Shown here: one piece after another, positions 31,910 through 44,002 of the stretch
Layout of the letters: each line of letters opens with the position of its first letter
How positions within the stretch are numbered: the first letter of the stretch is position 1
Assembly: GCA_963969345.1 (NCBI GenBank)
Contig: OZ017767.1
Coordinates: forward strand, 6,166,739-6,230,738
Source of the DNA: Turbatrix aceti
Taxonomy: Eukaryota > Nematoda > Chromadorea > Rhabditida > Panagrolaimidae
Length of the DNA: 64,000 nt
Direction: 5' to 3'
Position numbers and translations under genes: made by a program
The notes under the pieces: generated by a model
What the model was told of the DNA's origin: nothing
The model's input: the letters and a program-made list of their open reading frames with translations, nothing else
Databases searched by the model: none

Positions 31910-34226
31910 TCAACAATTTCCAGATTTTAGAGTCACGGTAACATCTCCGATCTCGCCGGTAAAATCCTGGACATCAAAGAACACACCGTAAGCCAGTTTA
32001 CGTCCACTTGCCTCGTCGACGGAATTTTTGAGCTTTCGACAAATCACGCGACCGCCTCTGATATCACCGCAGGCGACCTCGAGAGCAGGCTGTTGCTGCT
32101 CGACGTCATTGGTTTCAACTTGAAAATCGTACAGTCTAAAAAATGGAAAATTACAGGGCAAGGAAATATCGTACCCACAAATGTTGTCCTTGGGCGTATT
32201 TGAAGGAATTCTGCCCGATGACGAGGCCTTTTGTGGAAATGAGCGGCCAAACACGGTCTTTGTGGATCATGCGGTAGTTCTGAAATATCCAAGAATAATT
32301 CTGGGTTAAAACAGAGTGCAAAAAGCTCACCAGAATACCAGCATCGGCATTTTCGACGGGTAGAAGAGTGCCGATCGTAAACTCGGTGGATGGCACAGGT
32401 ACAATGGGCGGATGGCGTGGCAGGACCTCGGCCAGCGGCTGCCAGTAAGCTGCTAATCTGCAGCACAGGATGTAAAAAAACAAAAAAAAGGTGGACAAAA
32501 CAAACCCCTCGATTGCAGGATCGCTTTCTCCGATCACAAATTCTTGGTAGTAGCCAGGCGCGAAGAAGCCGTACGAAAAGCCCGTGTCTTTGAGGTGAGT
32601 TACCGCCTCGACGCAACCAGCGGCGCCGACGCCTGAAAATGAGACCATGATGTCACCTGGCTCAAAACAAAGCATAAAACAGACCTAAAAGTTGAAAAAA
32701 ATTGGAAATGTTTGCAAAATTTTATAAAATCCAGAGAAAATTTTTGTTCAAAACGATTTTAAAAAAATTTAACAACGTGAAAGAATTATAAACCTAATAA
32801 AAAAATTTAGTTCAAACACTGAAAAATTAAAAAAATGAACACAAAAAAAATAGAAAAAATGCTATCGAATAGTTTTCCCAATTTTTTCGAAAACCAACTT
32901 TTTCCCCGTTTTTTTCGAGTCGATTTTTTACGTTTTTTTTCATGTCATCCAGGCCTAAAAATGACGTAGACCATTCCAACATACCATAAACAGTGTTCCT
33001 AGCAAAAATGTCGACGCCAAAAAACACGCAGTTGTTCCGGCATCGGCCGCCAGGTGTAGGCGCGATGCACTCCTGTGTTGTGGTCAGGTGATCCGACTTC
33101 CAGCCGTAATTCGTGAGTGTGTAGTCGCAGGCTTCGAAGAACTTACTAAACAAACAATCGAAAATAATATTATTTGCAAATGTGGCTCAAGTGAAATATT
33201 TACTCACCAATTCTTCGAATTCACGCAGTTCTGCCAATCGAGTTTTCCGTCATGCAGCACGGCATCGTACCAGACGAGGACGGGATAATCGAGGCCCAGA
33301 TGCCGAACGAGAGCGGATTTGAGCAGTCCGATGAATTCCAAAAGTGACTGGATTTGTTCTGGCTTAAAAAACATATTCAAAAGTCAGGTGGGTAAAATGA
33401 GAAAAAAAACGAACCGTGAGTTCGACTTCGACGTTGATCAGGTATCCGTCGCAGCCGTTGATCGCAGCAGCGACGGCAAAGGCATTGGCTGCGGCCACGG
33501 AGTCTTTGATGATGGCTTCGAAATCGGAAATGTGGTGTGGCTCGAAGAGGATCGTGCCGAGAACCACCTTCTGGGCCGATCTGGCTTCAGAAATCCATCG
33601 TCGCGGCGGGAGACTCAGGAGGTTGTGCGAGAAGTACACGAAGATGTCCGTGTAGTTCATGAGGGGAAAGGCAAATGGGTAACCTGGTTTCTCGAGGCTC
33701 GTATCGACGAGGAGTTTTTCGGTGCTGAAAACATGCATCAAGGTTCTCGACAAGATGATTTTTCTGGCAAAAGGCCGGAAAAAATTTCAAATGGTTTTTA
33801 TTAAAAAAACACATTGAAAAAAAATTGTAAAAATCAAAAAAAAATTGAAAAAATATAATTATAAAAAAAATGTTCATGAAAGCCAAAATAATTTTAAAAA
33901 ATGGTAAAAATATGCAAAAAATTATTTTTTGTACGCAAAAAAAGAATTTTCAATATAAAATAGCCTGGCCCGAATTCAGCAGTTTTTTTCGGAACGTAAA
34001 AAAAACCAAACCGGTCTTCGGGAAGATAATTGCCCTTGTAGTCATGGCAGAACATGGACAACCGCTCGCCGGCTTCTGTCAGGTCGTGCAGCCTCGTAAG
34101 AGCCCGGTTCTGCTCTGTCCTATCCGGATTTAGGGATTTTGAAAGTGTCTCATCGGAGAAGACGTGTTCGACGTCAGCAAAGGTTTCAACGAAATCCAAG
34201 TTCAAGCTCTGGGTGTCGGCGGTCAT
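31910..34226 (-). CDS. eng-1: Cytosolic endo-beta-N-acetylglucosaminidase (GH85, ENGase)
   Basis: Eight exons: 34226-34012, 33724-33415, 33362-33208, 33145-32985, 32632-32506, 32457-32331, 32279-32179, 32135-31910; 473 aa. Cleaves the chitobiose core of free or misfolded-glycoprotein N-glycans in the cytosol. MFCHDYKGNYLPEDR, YTDIFVYFSHNLLSLPP and VVLGTILFE begin the GH85 barrel; CDGYLINVEVE holds the catalytic Asn-x-Glu. YPVLVWYDAVLHDGKLDWQN, TNYGWKSDHL and FGVDIFAR are family hallmarks, and GFSYGFFAPGYYQE follows. No signal peptide, as expected. A TTTTTAG acceptor 24 bases before the ATG may be a trans-splice site. Intron 3 is preceded by a phase-2 join giving Asn-Cys where other members often have a bulky residue, and one acceptor is AAG, so exon 3 edges are the least certain. 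Head-to-head with PMM. Confidence 0.9.
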
Positions 34227-34747
34227 CGTGGAATTCCCGATAAATGGCCTAAAAACGTTTTCTCGATGCGTCAAGTGTTCTGCCACGTCTCCAAAAATTT
34301 GGCACAAACCTATCAGCAGAGTGCAAATACCTGTGAACAGAGAAGCAGAATACTCGATACCTGTAGTACAATTTTCGAACCCACCAGACTCGTAATAATC
34401 GTTTGGCAATGCTTCTGACTGTTGGCCAGTTTCCTAAAATCATCAAATGCTTGACAGCAATTTGAAAAATTCAACTCGAGATTCAAAAAAATTTGCTTCA
34501 AATAATTTTTTTTATAAAACCACCTCGCATGCAACATGCGACAAAAACGCGAGCCGGCACGAACAAGCTGCCTACAAATCAACGTGTACAATTTTGAATT
34601 AGCAGGTCCTTGGACGCGTTATCCACGTAGACGTACACACAAAACAGTGCCTTCTGTGTTTGCTCTGGTCGGTCAGACAAGCAGCATTCAACCAAATCAA
34701 TTAAAACGACGACGCGTGTGCTTATTCAACGTTTTTGGGCGTCCAGC
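34227..34747. promoter_or_regulatory. Shared divergent promoter of ENGase and phosphomannomutase genes
   Basis: 521 bp separate the two start codons on opposite strands, so both promoters must lie here. No specific factor site identified. Both genes act in mannose/N-glycan metabolism, making joint control plausible (inference). Confidence 0.5.
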
Positions 34748-35684
34748 ATGGCCTCGTCCCGACCACTGCTCCTCTTCGACGTCGACGGCACCCTCACCAA
34801 GCCCCGGCAAAGCGTGTCCCCCGAACTGCTGGATTTCCTCAGGGATGCCCGCAAGAAGGCGGATTTGGCTGTTGTTGGAGGCTCTGACCTGTCCAAGATC
34901 ACCGAGCAACTCGGTCAGCTTCCTGAACGTAAGTAAATATCCTAAATATGGATTTTGCCAAAAAAAATAGATAGCTACAATAACCGTAAAAAATTTTTAC
35001 CGTCAAATTCAAATGCCTGGGGCGTGATCTGACAGAGTTACGATCGTCTGAAATAGTTTTTTTTGCCATTTTTCGACGATTTTTAGCACGAAAAGAGGGT
35101 TATCCACGTTTTTTTCAGTGCAAAACCTCTTCGAATACGTTTTCTCCGAAAACGGCCTGGTCGGGTATCACGGCGACAAACAACTGCCATCGGAATCCAT
35201 CGCCGAGCAGATCGGAGAAGACCGGCTGCAGGACGTGATCAACTTTGTCCTGGGCCATTTTGCAACTACCCGGCTGCCGGTGAAGCGTGGCGTCTTCGTC
35301 GAGTACCGCCGCGGGATGCTCAACGTTTCCCCTATCGGCAGATCGTGCAGCCAGGCAGAACGCGACGGTTTTGTCGCTTTTGAAGCCAAAAACCCTGTTC
35401 GCGAACCACTCGTCGCAGAGTTACGTTCTCGGTTCACGGACTACGGTCTGACGTTCTCCATCGGCGGCCAGATCAGTGTGGACATCTTCCCAACCGGCTG
35501 GGACAAGACCTACTGCCTTCGCCATCTCAAAGACCGCTACCCGGTTATCCATTTCTTCGGCGACAAAACAGCGCCCGGGGGAAACGATCATGAGATATTC
35601 GCTGATCCCGGCACGATTGGGCACAGCGTCACCGATCCGGATGACACGAAGGCTCAGGTAACGGCTCTTCTTGCTCAGCTTTAG
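34748..35684 (+). CDS. PMM2: Phosphomannomutase (PMM2-like, HAD superfamily)
   Basis: Two exons: 34748-34928 and 35119-35684; 248 aa (human PMM2 is 246). Interconverts mannose-6-phosphate and mannose-1-phosphate, feeding GDP-mannose and dolichol-linked glycan synthesis in the cytosol. The nucleophile motif LLFDVDGTLT is near residue 9; VVGGSDLSK, SENGLVGYHG, RGMLNVSPIGRSCS, TFSIGGQISVDIFP, GWDKTYCL and FFGDKTAPGGNDHEIF are all conserved and in order. CCAG ends one base before the ATG. The intron 34929-35118 contains a fragment of the foldback MITE. Converges with MSP. Confidence 0.97.
34970..35105. repeat. Half-copy of the foldback MITE in the PMM intron
   Basis: tgatctgacagagttacg, ttgccatttttcgacgattttt and agcacg match the left arm of the 3831-4444 element in the same order. 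Confidence 0.65.
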
Positions 35685-35796
35685 AATCCGAAGTCCCTTT
35701 CATCCGTCACTGCATTCCGAGAACTTTTATATCTATTTATTTATTTGCACGCACTTTTACGACACGAAGAAGAAGGAAGCATGAATTAAGGGCGAT

Positions 35797-36227
35797 CTAG
35801 GGGTTGTACTCGATAGGGAGGTTCTTGCGGCGGACCATTCCGTCACCCTGGAACCATTCACGGCGGAACTGCTTGGCGGCTCCGTCGGGGGTGTTGGTCC
35901 ACTCAATGGTGATACGGTCGTTGTTGGTATCTTCCGAGCCGAAGTTGAAAGCGTCGCAGGAGACGGCAACGAGGACGGATTCCTTGGGGTCCAGGACACC
36001 GCACGGGGGGTCGACGCCGAGACGCTTCATGTTGGTCGTCTTGAAAGCCCATCCGATACGGTGGCCACCAGAGTTGATCACCTGAAACCAATGGACAGGT
36101 GTGGGGTGGTCAGAAGTCACCTGGAACTCACCTTGATGTGGTAGGTGTGCTTGTCGTCGTAGGGCGCGTTGAAGACGACCTTGGCGTTGGGCTGGGTGGT
36201 AATGTCACCGGGAGGGACGGTTGCCAT
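35797..36227 (-). CDS. msp: Major sperm protein (MSP)
   Basis: Two exons: 36227-36132 and 36081-35797, intron 50 bp; 126 aa. Nematode sperm motility protein whose filaments drive amoeboid crawling and which is also an oocyte-maturation signal. Nearly identical to known MSPs: [66 protein letters not shown] and [20 protein letters not shown]. The patch [10 protein letters not shown] differs from the C. elegans form. The stop lies 112 bp from the PMM stop on the other strand; minus-strand AATAAA-type signals lie near 35734-35746. Confidence in identity is very high. Confidence 0.99.
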
Positions 36228-36612
36228 GGCGGAAGAGGAGGGAGGAAGGAAAGAAAAGAAAGAAGGAGAAGAACAGACGACTCCAGGAACTGGGCGCTGA
36301 TGGCTTGGCCGCCGAGAAAATTTCTTTTATTGACTTTTCGAGATTTTTTTATTGTAATTTTTCGGCTATGTGAGATTTTTGTATACCGGAAACCAATCAG
36401 ATCAAAGTCTAGCGTCGGAAAATATTTTTTCCTAAATATCACGCACCAAAATCGCAAGCTTGCGCGCACGTACGTTTTATCAAAAACAGGGGAAAGATGA
36501 AAGCAAAAACAAAAAAACTCCCCAAAAAAAGTCAAAAATCAAATACAGGATAGAAATCGACAAAAAACAGGTACGTACGGCGCATCTGATTTTCTTGATC
36601 CGGTCGACAGTT
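36228..36612. other. Short intergenic region, MSP promoter
   Basis: 385 bp between the MSP start and the stop of the next minus-strand gene. It should hold the MSP promoter. No motif assigned. Confidence 0.4.
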
Positions 36613-38522
36613 TCAGAAGAAGCTACCCCGCGACGAAAATTCAACCTTGTAGGAAAAGTGGGCATTGCCAATGTGCTGATCAGTGTTGACGTACGCGTAC
36701 TGAAGCATGCACAACCCAGGAAGCTTGCCACCCAGCGTAAAGTTGGGTGATTCGTGCTTTCGCCTCAATTCTTCCATCAACAAGCTCTGCGTGCTGTAGG
36801 ACACATGTTCCCTCATGTCAAAGTGGAAATGCAAGCCGGCAGGGAGCTTGGCAATCTCGCGTCGGCAGTGCTTGTAGCTAGTCTCCATGTGTTGGAGGTC
36901 GAAAATAGTCTGAAAAACGGAAAAAAAACATGCAATTCAAGCCGAGGTACCAAAAAGTTGACAACTTACGTTCCTGTTGTGCTTGTACAGAGTACTCACG
37001 CAGATTTGTTTGACCCGAGGGAAGACAGATCGCACAGCTTTGATAAAGCGCGAAATCGGAAGGGAGCTATCGGTGACGTGCAACTGCAGTGAGACGTGCT
37101 CAGTTTGAGTCATTCTGAAAATAGTGATGAGATAACAAACCGAAGAACAAAAAATTGATACCTGATGTTGGAGTTCTCCAAATAAATCATCACGTCGTTC
37201 AAATGAAGCGCTTCTTCTTCGCCGAGATGACCAAAGTGGAAAACCCAGAGAGTTTTGGCCGAAAAACGCTTGCTCTCGAGCAGGGCCTAAAAAAGTGATC
37301 CATCAAACTGATAAAAACAAAGAGAAATTAATAAAACGTACCGTAAAGTCACTGATTTGGAAAATCCTGAGACCAACAATGTTGAAGAGCTTCTTTGCGC
37401 CAATTTGCTGGAAAAACACAGGTGGGCCATCAAGTCGACTGAGATGTGGAACTTGGCTGCGAACAAAGGACAGAACGTCTTCAGTAGGCTGCTCCGGAGG
37501 GATGTACTGGAACTCGTCTGAAAAACGTAATCAAAAATGCATTCAAAATACAATCACAAAAATCGCTTACTCAAAAAACGGCCCGCGCTCTTCAACATGG
37601 AGTGAAAGTAGCTCGGTGGTGGATCCTCAACTGACAAAAACCGAACGAAAGGCGTAATCCAGGAGATGAACTTCCATGTTTTTTTGACCCTTTGGGTAAT
37701 CGGAATCTGGCGATCCGTCGGAATCTGAAAAATTGCACCGTTGCTATCTGTTCTGAAAAAAAAGAATACAAACCCAAGCAAGGTGATGCTTGTTCGGAAC
37801 AATGCAATAGTCGAACATGAATCCAAGGAAGCCCTTCGTGACCGTCGGAGATGAGTAGACCACCTTTTTTTGCCGCTGAGCATTCAGCTGAGTGTCCGGG
37901 AGCTGCATGAAAGTATCAAAGATTTCAGTAATGTAGGTAGAGCTAAGCGGCTTCCGACGCGGAGCAGGGGTAGGCACAGGCACGTTGCGTTTCTGCGATC
38001 GTTTGCCGGGTTTGCTGGAAGCAAAATCACCAGCTTTTGGACCAGAAACGAGTGCCTCCTGGATCCCAGCGATCTTCTCGAGGACTTCCCTGCTGTGACT
38101 CTCGGCCAGGGACTTTTCGTACCAAATGAGAGCTTCCGACAAGTGACCGAGCTTCGCATGGGCATTTCCGGCCCGAGCCATTGCCCTAAAAATCAATCAA
38201 TCAAAAAATCATCAAAACACAAAAAGCACAAAAAAAACTCACTTGGCGATTTGGGCTTTGATCTCGCCTCCGATGGTCACGGCTTTCATGCAGGTATCGA
38301 TACAGTCCTGGTATTTACCCTCTTCGAAAAACGTATCGCTCTTGTTGGAGTAAAGCGCGATTTCACGAGGCGTCAGATGGATGGCTTCATCGTAATGACC
38401 GCGAGCAGCAGCGAAATCTCGCTTCTTGTAGGCAGCGTTGCCGCGTTCCTTCGCCTTGGCAGCCTGATAACACGGATATAAAAAAGAAAGAAGAAAAAAT
38501 AGCGACTTACCTCCTTAGACAT
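36613..38522 (-). CDS. HOP/STI1-like TPR protein with novel C-terminal region, copy A
   Basis: Eight exons: 38522-38511, 38463-38243, 38185-37774, 37724-37571, 37517-37342, 37286-37162, 37114-36970, 36909-36613; 513 aa. Residues 1-120 form a three-repeat TPR unit very like the last TPR set of STI1/HOP (KERGNAAYKKRDFAAARGHY, NKSDTFFEEGKYQDCI, ARAGNAHAKLGHLSEALIWY), which in HOP binds the Hsp70/Hsp90 C-terminal tail. After a basic linker (KPGKRSQKRN) come about 370 residues with no family I recognise, containing WITPFVRFLSVEDPPPSY, EDVLSFVRSQVPHLSRL and HESPNFTLGG. The exon pattern equals that of copy B next door. A chaperone-tail-binding role is inferred from the TPR only; the C-terminal half is unknown. 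Confidence 0.8.
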
Positions 38523-38923
38523 CGCAAAAAGCAGAAAAAAAGGACGAATACGCAACAAAAAGAACAAAATCTAGCAAGCGCAACGAAAAAATAGTAAACA
38601 AGTATCGTATAACTTTTCGTTTTAGGAGTAGTTTTGGCGGAAATTCAATTTCCATTTGAAATTTTGTTTTTGTTCTTTTCTGTTTCAATGATACGATTTC
38701 AATTTTGTTTTTTTTTAATTCTGATGCGATAATTTTTTTGCAAGAATCCGAACCGTTGACAAATTCCAACTTCTTTTCGAAATCCCTGTTGCTCCAGCGT
38801 GTTTTTTGCTTTCAACGTTCGTATTTACCGTAACGCAAAACTCCAAACAAAACATCAAAAATAACGCATTGTTCAACATCAACAGTATCACACAAAATGA
38901 CACTCAATCAAAACAAAAAGCAT
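38523..38923. other. Intergenic between the tandem TPR genes
   Basis: 401 bp, AT-rich, the promoter of copy A or, if the pair is co-transcribed, an intercistronic region. Nothing else recognised. Confidence 0.4.
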
Positions 38924-40842
38924 TCAGTCATAGCCAAAACCATGCACAAAGTTGACCTCGTAGTGAAAACGGATGGAACCATTTCCAGCATCCGAATCTT
39001 GCTCGCGGCTGACGTAGGCGAGGCCCGGCATAGGTAAATGGAATGTTTCCGAGAACCACACATCATGACGCACGAAATTAGGTGACTCGTGATGACGCGA
39101 GTATTCTTTTAACACCATCGCGTAGTCCTCGTACACCACGTGCTCCGTCACGGAGAACCAGATCTCCATGTCCCCGATGTCGGAGAGCTTGGCAACCTCG
39201 CGCGCGCAGTGCTGGTACGTCAAATCCATCTGTTTGAGGTTGAACGGAGTCTGAAAAAAAACCAAAAAAACTTCAGGTAACGTAAAATTGTCAACTTACC
39301 TTCAGCTCATGACGAAACAGAACATTGATTTGGATGTCCTTAAGCTGTGTAAAAACAGATCGCAGCGCTATGAGGAATTGGGAAATTGGAACGAAATTGT
39401 CAAGGACCATCAGTTCGATCTTGAATTGCTCAGTTTCAGGCATCCTGCAATTAAAACTAATTTAAAGGAATTCAAAAGCCGAAATAAAACTTACCGAATG
39501 TCAGTCCGCAACAAAAAAGTCATAACCTCGTGAAGGTTTAACGTGCTGGGGGTAAAATTCGTGTGATTGATGTCCATGAGCGCAATGAAACCAGCAGAAA
39601 AGCGCTTGTTCTTAAACACGGTCTAAAAACAGCGCAAATGCCAAAAATTTAACAAAATCGGTAAAACGTACCAGAAAATCTTTCATCGAGGAGCACGTAA
39701 CGGAAACGACGTCGAAATTTGGGTTTAGGTCGGCTGGAATCTGCTTAAAGAAAGCAGGCGGACCACGGAGCTCGGTGAGATGCGGGATTTGACGACGAAC
39801 AAAAGAGAGAACATCGTCGCGAGGTGGTTCGAATCCCCAGTACTGGATTTTGTCTGAAAAAAGAAACAAAGTGTTCAATTTTTTTACAAAAAAAAATATT
39901 TTAAGAAAAACTTACTCAAAAAACACCCGGCGTTCTTGAAAATGAAAGAAGCGTAACTCGGCGGCGGATCCACAACCGACAGAGACCGGATAAACGGTGT
40001 GATCCAGGTGAAAAAGTCCCACGTTTTACGGCCAAACAGGCAAGTGGTCGCGTCATCCAGCATCTGAAAAACAAAAAAATAAACATTTTTAAAAATTGAT
40101 CAAAAGTTGTAAAACTCACGAAAGAAATGCGCACGGGAAGCAGAAGAATGTCAAATGGCTCCATGAATTCGAGAAAAGCTTCTGAGATCACTGGAGAAGC
40201 GTAGACCACCTTTTTGCACCGCTCCGCATGTTTTGAAACGTCGTCGCAGAGAAGCAAGGGAAAAAAGATTTCGTTGAGGTAGATAGGGCTCAGCCGAATC
40301 CGTGAAACAGGCGCATCCGAATCCTTGCCGAGTTTACTCGACTCATCACGAGAAATTTTGGCCTTCTGAAGCATTTCCGTGATCTCGGAGATATTCTTCT
40401 TCACATCCTCGTCGGGATTCTCGGCCAGGGACCTTTTGTACCACACGAGAGCATCCGACAGGTTGCCGAGCTTCGCATGAGCATTTGCGGCCTTGGCCAT
40501 GACCCTAAAGAGCAACAAAAAAACCATAAAAAAAAACAAAATTCAATGAAAAAAATCACTTGGCGATCTGGGCTTTGATCTCGGTGCCGACAGTCACGGC
40601 AGTCATGCAGGCGCCAATGCAGTCATCGAATTTACCCTCTTCGAAAAATGCGGCGCCCTTGTTGGAGTGAAACGTGATTTCCTGAGGCAACAGACGAATG
40701 GCCTCGTCGTAATAGCTGTGGGCAGTCGCAAAATCACGCCGCCGGTAGGCAGCATTGCCGAGTTCCTTGGCATAGAACGCCTAAAACACCCAAAAATACA
40801 AAAACAATCGAATTTGAAGCGGGAACTTACCTCAAAAGACAT
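38924..40842 (-). CDS. HOP/STI1-like TPR protein with novel C-terminal region, copy B
   Basis: Eight exons: 40842-40831, 40780-40560, 40504-40120, 40063-39916, 39853-39672, 39622-39495, 39444-39300, 39250-38924; 515 aa. Same exon structure and phases as copy A: a four-codon first exon, then TPR (KELGNAAYRRRDFATAHSYY, NKGAAFFEEGKFDDCI, AKAANAHAKLGNLSDALVWY). The C-terminal half aligns over its length with copy A (WITPFIRSLSVVDPPPSY, DDVLSFVRRQIPHLTEL, HHESPNFVRHD). Divergence is much greater in the C-terminal half than in the TPR, so the duplication is not recent. Function of the C-terminal region unknown. Confidence 0.8.
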
Positions 40843-41575
40843 TTTACGCCGGAAAACGGAAGGATTGTTGAAGATTACCCGATCTGTCAGGCCGAACTGA
40901 AACTTTGTACAGATACTAATTAGGACACGCTGATTCCTAAAGTAAAGAAAAAGCCACGAAATCATAGCGCAGATCAAGTGCAATCATTATAAACGGAAAA
41001 TTGATTATTATGCTCGCTTTCTTTGCAACTGCACCTCAAAAACTCAAAAAAAAACAGAAGAGAACAAAATGCGCGCGAAAAGTTTCCTGTTTTGTTGCGC
41101 AGAAAATCAAAAAGATCCTGCGCTTTTGGAAACCCGTATCTGGCTTAGATTTTCAGAATCAGCGAGAATGAATTAGTATCTGTGCAAAGTTTGAGCCCAA
41201 TTTAGTTAAAATTAACGCAATGAGCAAACTACCACAACAAAAAAAACAAAAAACGAAGAAACCGGGCAAAAAGTTTGGAACACAAACTTTCTACCGTATG
41301 TCTTATCGCTTCGAGAGTTTGAGAGCAATGCGGTAACGAATTTTTGAATCTTCTTTTCTTTTTTTTCTGTCAAATTCAACGTAATTTTCTTTTTTGATTC
41401 AATTTAAACTTGATGACCGTTATCGTTGATAAATAACGCATCTGAAGCACGGATCCCGTCCCGATTCCCGATACACGACTTGAAGTATAGCCCAGTTGTA
41501 ATTATTTTTTCAAAAAGTGCACATTTATTTTGGCAATGCATAGAAAACATGTAAAATGAAATCAATGGGACAAAT
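40843..41575. other. Intergenic, 733 bp
   Basis: Promoter side of TPR copy B and 3' side of the FAM98-like gene, whose minus-strand AATAAA (complement at 41524-41529) lies 47 bases after its stop. No other feature seen. Confidence 0.5.
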
Positions 41576-42616
41576 TCACTGATAATTACGTTTGCGTTGA
41601 CGACCGCCACCACCACCGCCTCCCCGACTCCCGCGAACGGCGTCGAGTTGCCTGCGGACCTCGCTTTGGACCTGGTGCTCCAACGAGAGCTCGGGACGCC
41701 GTCCGTGTCCGGGTCCTCTCCGGCGCCAGCCCCCACGGAGCTCCGAGGCGTCAGGTGGAGCGATCTGCGCGCCGCCGCGGCTGGCAGGTTTCTTGTCGAG
41801 GATGAAGCGCTTCAGCGCGGACGGCCGGGTCGATCCGTGGACGGGGTGGACGCAGAGCAGGCTCGGAGTGGCGGCAAAGACATCGGCCAGCCCCGCGGCA
41901 GGCGGCAGACTCACATCGCGACCGGCGCGGGCAATCTGCTGTCGGGAGGCTTCGTCGATCGCGGACGAGCGCTGGAAGGTGAGCAGCGTGACGGCGAGGC
42001 GATCAAGCAGTGTACGGCATCGAAGTGCGTAGTCCCCAGCCAGGAGTCGGGCCCATCGAATCGCCTCGGCCCCCTCTGCATCGGTCAACTGGGCTTGGAA
42101 CAGTCGGTCGTGGGTCGAGATCGGCGAGGCAGAACTGAGTGCCGACAACCATCGCTCCGGCGCAGAATCCACGTCTCCGGCCAGAACGGATTCTGGAACC
42201 ACGATTTCATAAGCGGGAGGCTCAGACGGCTGCTGCAGGGCGTAGAGCAGCGCAGAATCCAGGTGATAAGCCAGGAACACGGCAGCTGAGGTCAACGGAT
42301 CGGCCGATGTGTCGGCATCATCTGTTCCACCTAAAAACCCACTTTTAACCAGATTCCAGCCCATAAAAACTCACCCATTTCCTTCACCACAGCGAGAATC
42401 TGCGCAACGACAGCCTTGTCCTCCAGCGGAGATGTTGACGTTGCTGTTACGCGGCTTTGGAGTCCATAGTGACGAGCGACGCGGTTTGCAACGTCGACGA
42501 CGACCTGCGGCCACTGTTCGACGTCAAAGCTGCAAATAGGCAATCTATTGAGTCAGGCTGAACGTATTTACTCACCCGTGAAGATGGATCTTCTCTTTCG
42601 CTGTCTGGACGTCCAT
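41576..42616 (-). CDS. FAM98-like RNA-associated protein with C-terminal RGG/Gly-rich tail
   Basis: Three exons: 42616-42576, 42529-42375, 42330-41576; 316 aa. The C-terminal half matches the FAM98 pattern: DYALRCRTLLDRLAVTLLTF (family: D-Y-x-x-R-R-x-x-L-x-x-R-L-D-V-T-x-x-S-F), then VFAATPSLLCVHPVHG, and a tail with SRGGAQI and SRGGGGGGGRQRKRN. Human FAM98 proteins associate with the tRNA ligase complex (RTCB, DDX1) and with PRMT1. The N-terminal CH-like region is poorly conserved here. A CATCTAG acceptor abuts the ATG, suggesting trans-splicing. Assignment rests on pattern recognition, so moderate confidence in family and high confidence in the gene. Confidence 0.75.
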
Positions 42617-42899
42617 CTAGATGACGAGAACGAAGAAATCAACAAAAAACGACAAAAACTAAAATGAATCATGTTTTTGCCATTTTGATGCTCTCGTAGC
42701 GAAAATTTTTAACGAGCGTTTTAAAAAAAATAGAAACTACATGTAAAAAATACATTTCTTTTTTATTTTTGCTACAACATGTTTGCTTTACCTTCGCGCA
42801 AAAAAAGAGCTCCGCCCTGGTAAAAAAGTATGTGGACGGTAGAAAGCGGCAAGTCGTCATTCTGCACCACAAGAATACCTGTAGTTGCTTTCAACTACA

Positions 42900-43286
42900 A
42901 TGGATTTTTCAACCACCATCGAGCTTCTGCAACACTTGCAGAAGTTCATCAATGCTGCTATCGCAGCATTGGCAAAAACCCCTGAAATTGACTCTGGCAT
43001 CCGTAAGTTTCATTTCAGACAACTTGAATCAAATAACGAAAGATTTTTAGAAGCAAACGCCGGAGGCCAACAAGAGCTGTCATCCAAATGGAATTCCATG
43101 GAGGCATCCGACAAAGAGTCTGAAAAGGTCAAGGATACAACATTCCGAAAATTAATCGTGCTTGTTTTCCAGAGACAAACGAGTGCAATCAGTAGAAACA
43201 CGTGTTCGGTCGTCCAGATTGCGGCTTAAGCCGAGATGCCGCTGTCCTTTGTCGTCAGTAGCCCTTCAGATGTCCAATCTTCTGTC
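42900..43286 (+). CDS. Possible small gene (~85-100 aa), function unknown
   Basis: ATG at 42900 opens a hydrophobic-heptad stretch (TTIELLQHLQKFINAAIAAL), followed by a GTAAGT...TTTTTAG intron of 48 bp and a Ser/Glu/Lys-rich part (SKWNSMEASDKESEK). A further GTCAAG...TTTTCCAG segment of 45 bp is optional; reading through gives a stop at 43227-43229. An alternative GTGTTC...GTCAG join at about 43203-43252 would extend it to a stop at about 43286. Introns are multiples of 3, so frame gives no test. May be a real small gene or chance; 43290-44000 shows only fragmentary open frames. Confidence 0.3.
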
Positions 43287-44002
43287 GGCGCGCTAATGCA
43301 AGATTGACAAAGATACCAGGTGTGATAGAACTCGGAGTTACATCAACAATCTTCTCGTATCCCGGCATCGTCACTCAATGTCAGGTAACGGTCTTTTACA
43401 CTTCAGTTGTATATTTTACGAGTTTCAAAAAATGTGCTTTTATAAGAACAAAAGCTTTCCAAAATTTGTTTTTACCTCCACAGGGTTTCACCTGGGTGGA
43501 ATTCATACATACCTCAAAAACAAAGGTATAAAACCCCTGTTAGAAACCAATGCATGCTTTATCACATCTGTTGGTCGCGAATGTGTTATGGGACCGTCGT
43601 TCTCTTTTTGCACGAAAGAAAGAGAGTGCGCAGAATCTACGAGATGTTATTTTTGTTTTGTGACCATCACTGACAAATCTTGCCGATTTCATTTTTCGTT
43701 CTTATGATCGTTTTTGGCAATGGTCTTGATTTCACTCACAATCAGTTATTACTGTTTTTTGCAATTTGATGTTTTTCGAAGTCAGCTAGGATCTTCATAT
43801 ATTTATACTTCATGGTTTACATTTTTTTGTATTGATGTGAACGTTTTGTGTTCTCCCCATTTTCATTCGTCTTGTTGTTTGAACCAGCTAGTTCCACGTG
43901 TTTTTTGTTTTTGTGGGAATTTGTATGTTTCGTGGCTAAAATGACTGACGCTTCGTGTATTGTGTCGGATCCCGGTGTGGTGCTGCTGCGGTCCTGTTGG
44001 CG

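Noticed and set aside
43304..43980. Short open frames between the small gene and TAF2
   Set aside because: No consistent splice chain, no motifs; probably untranslated or intergenic.
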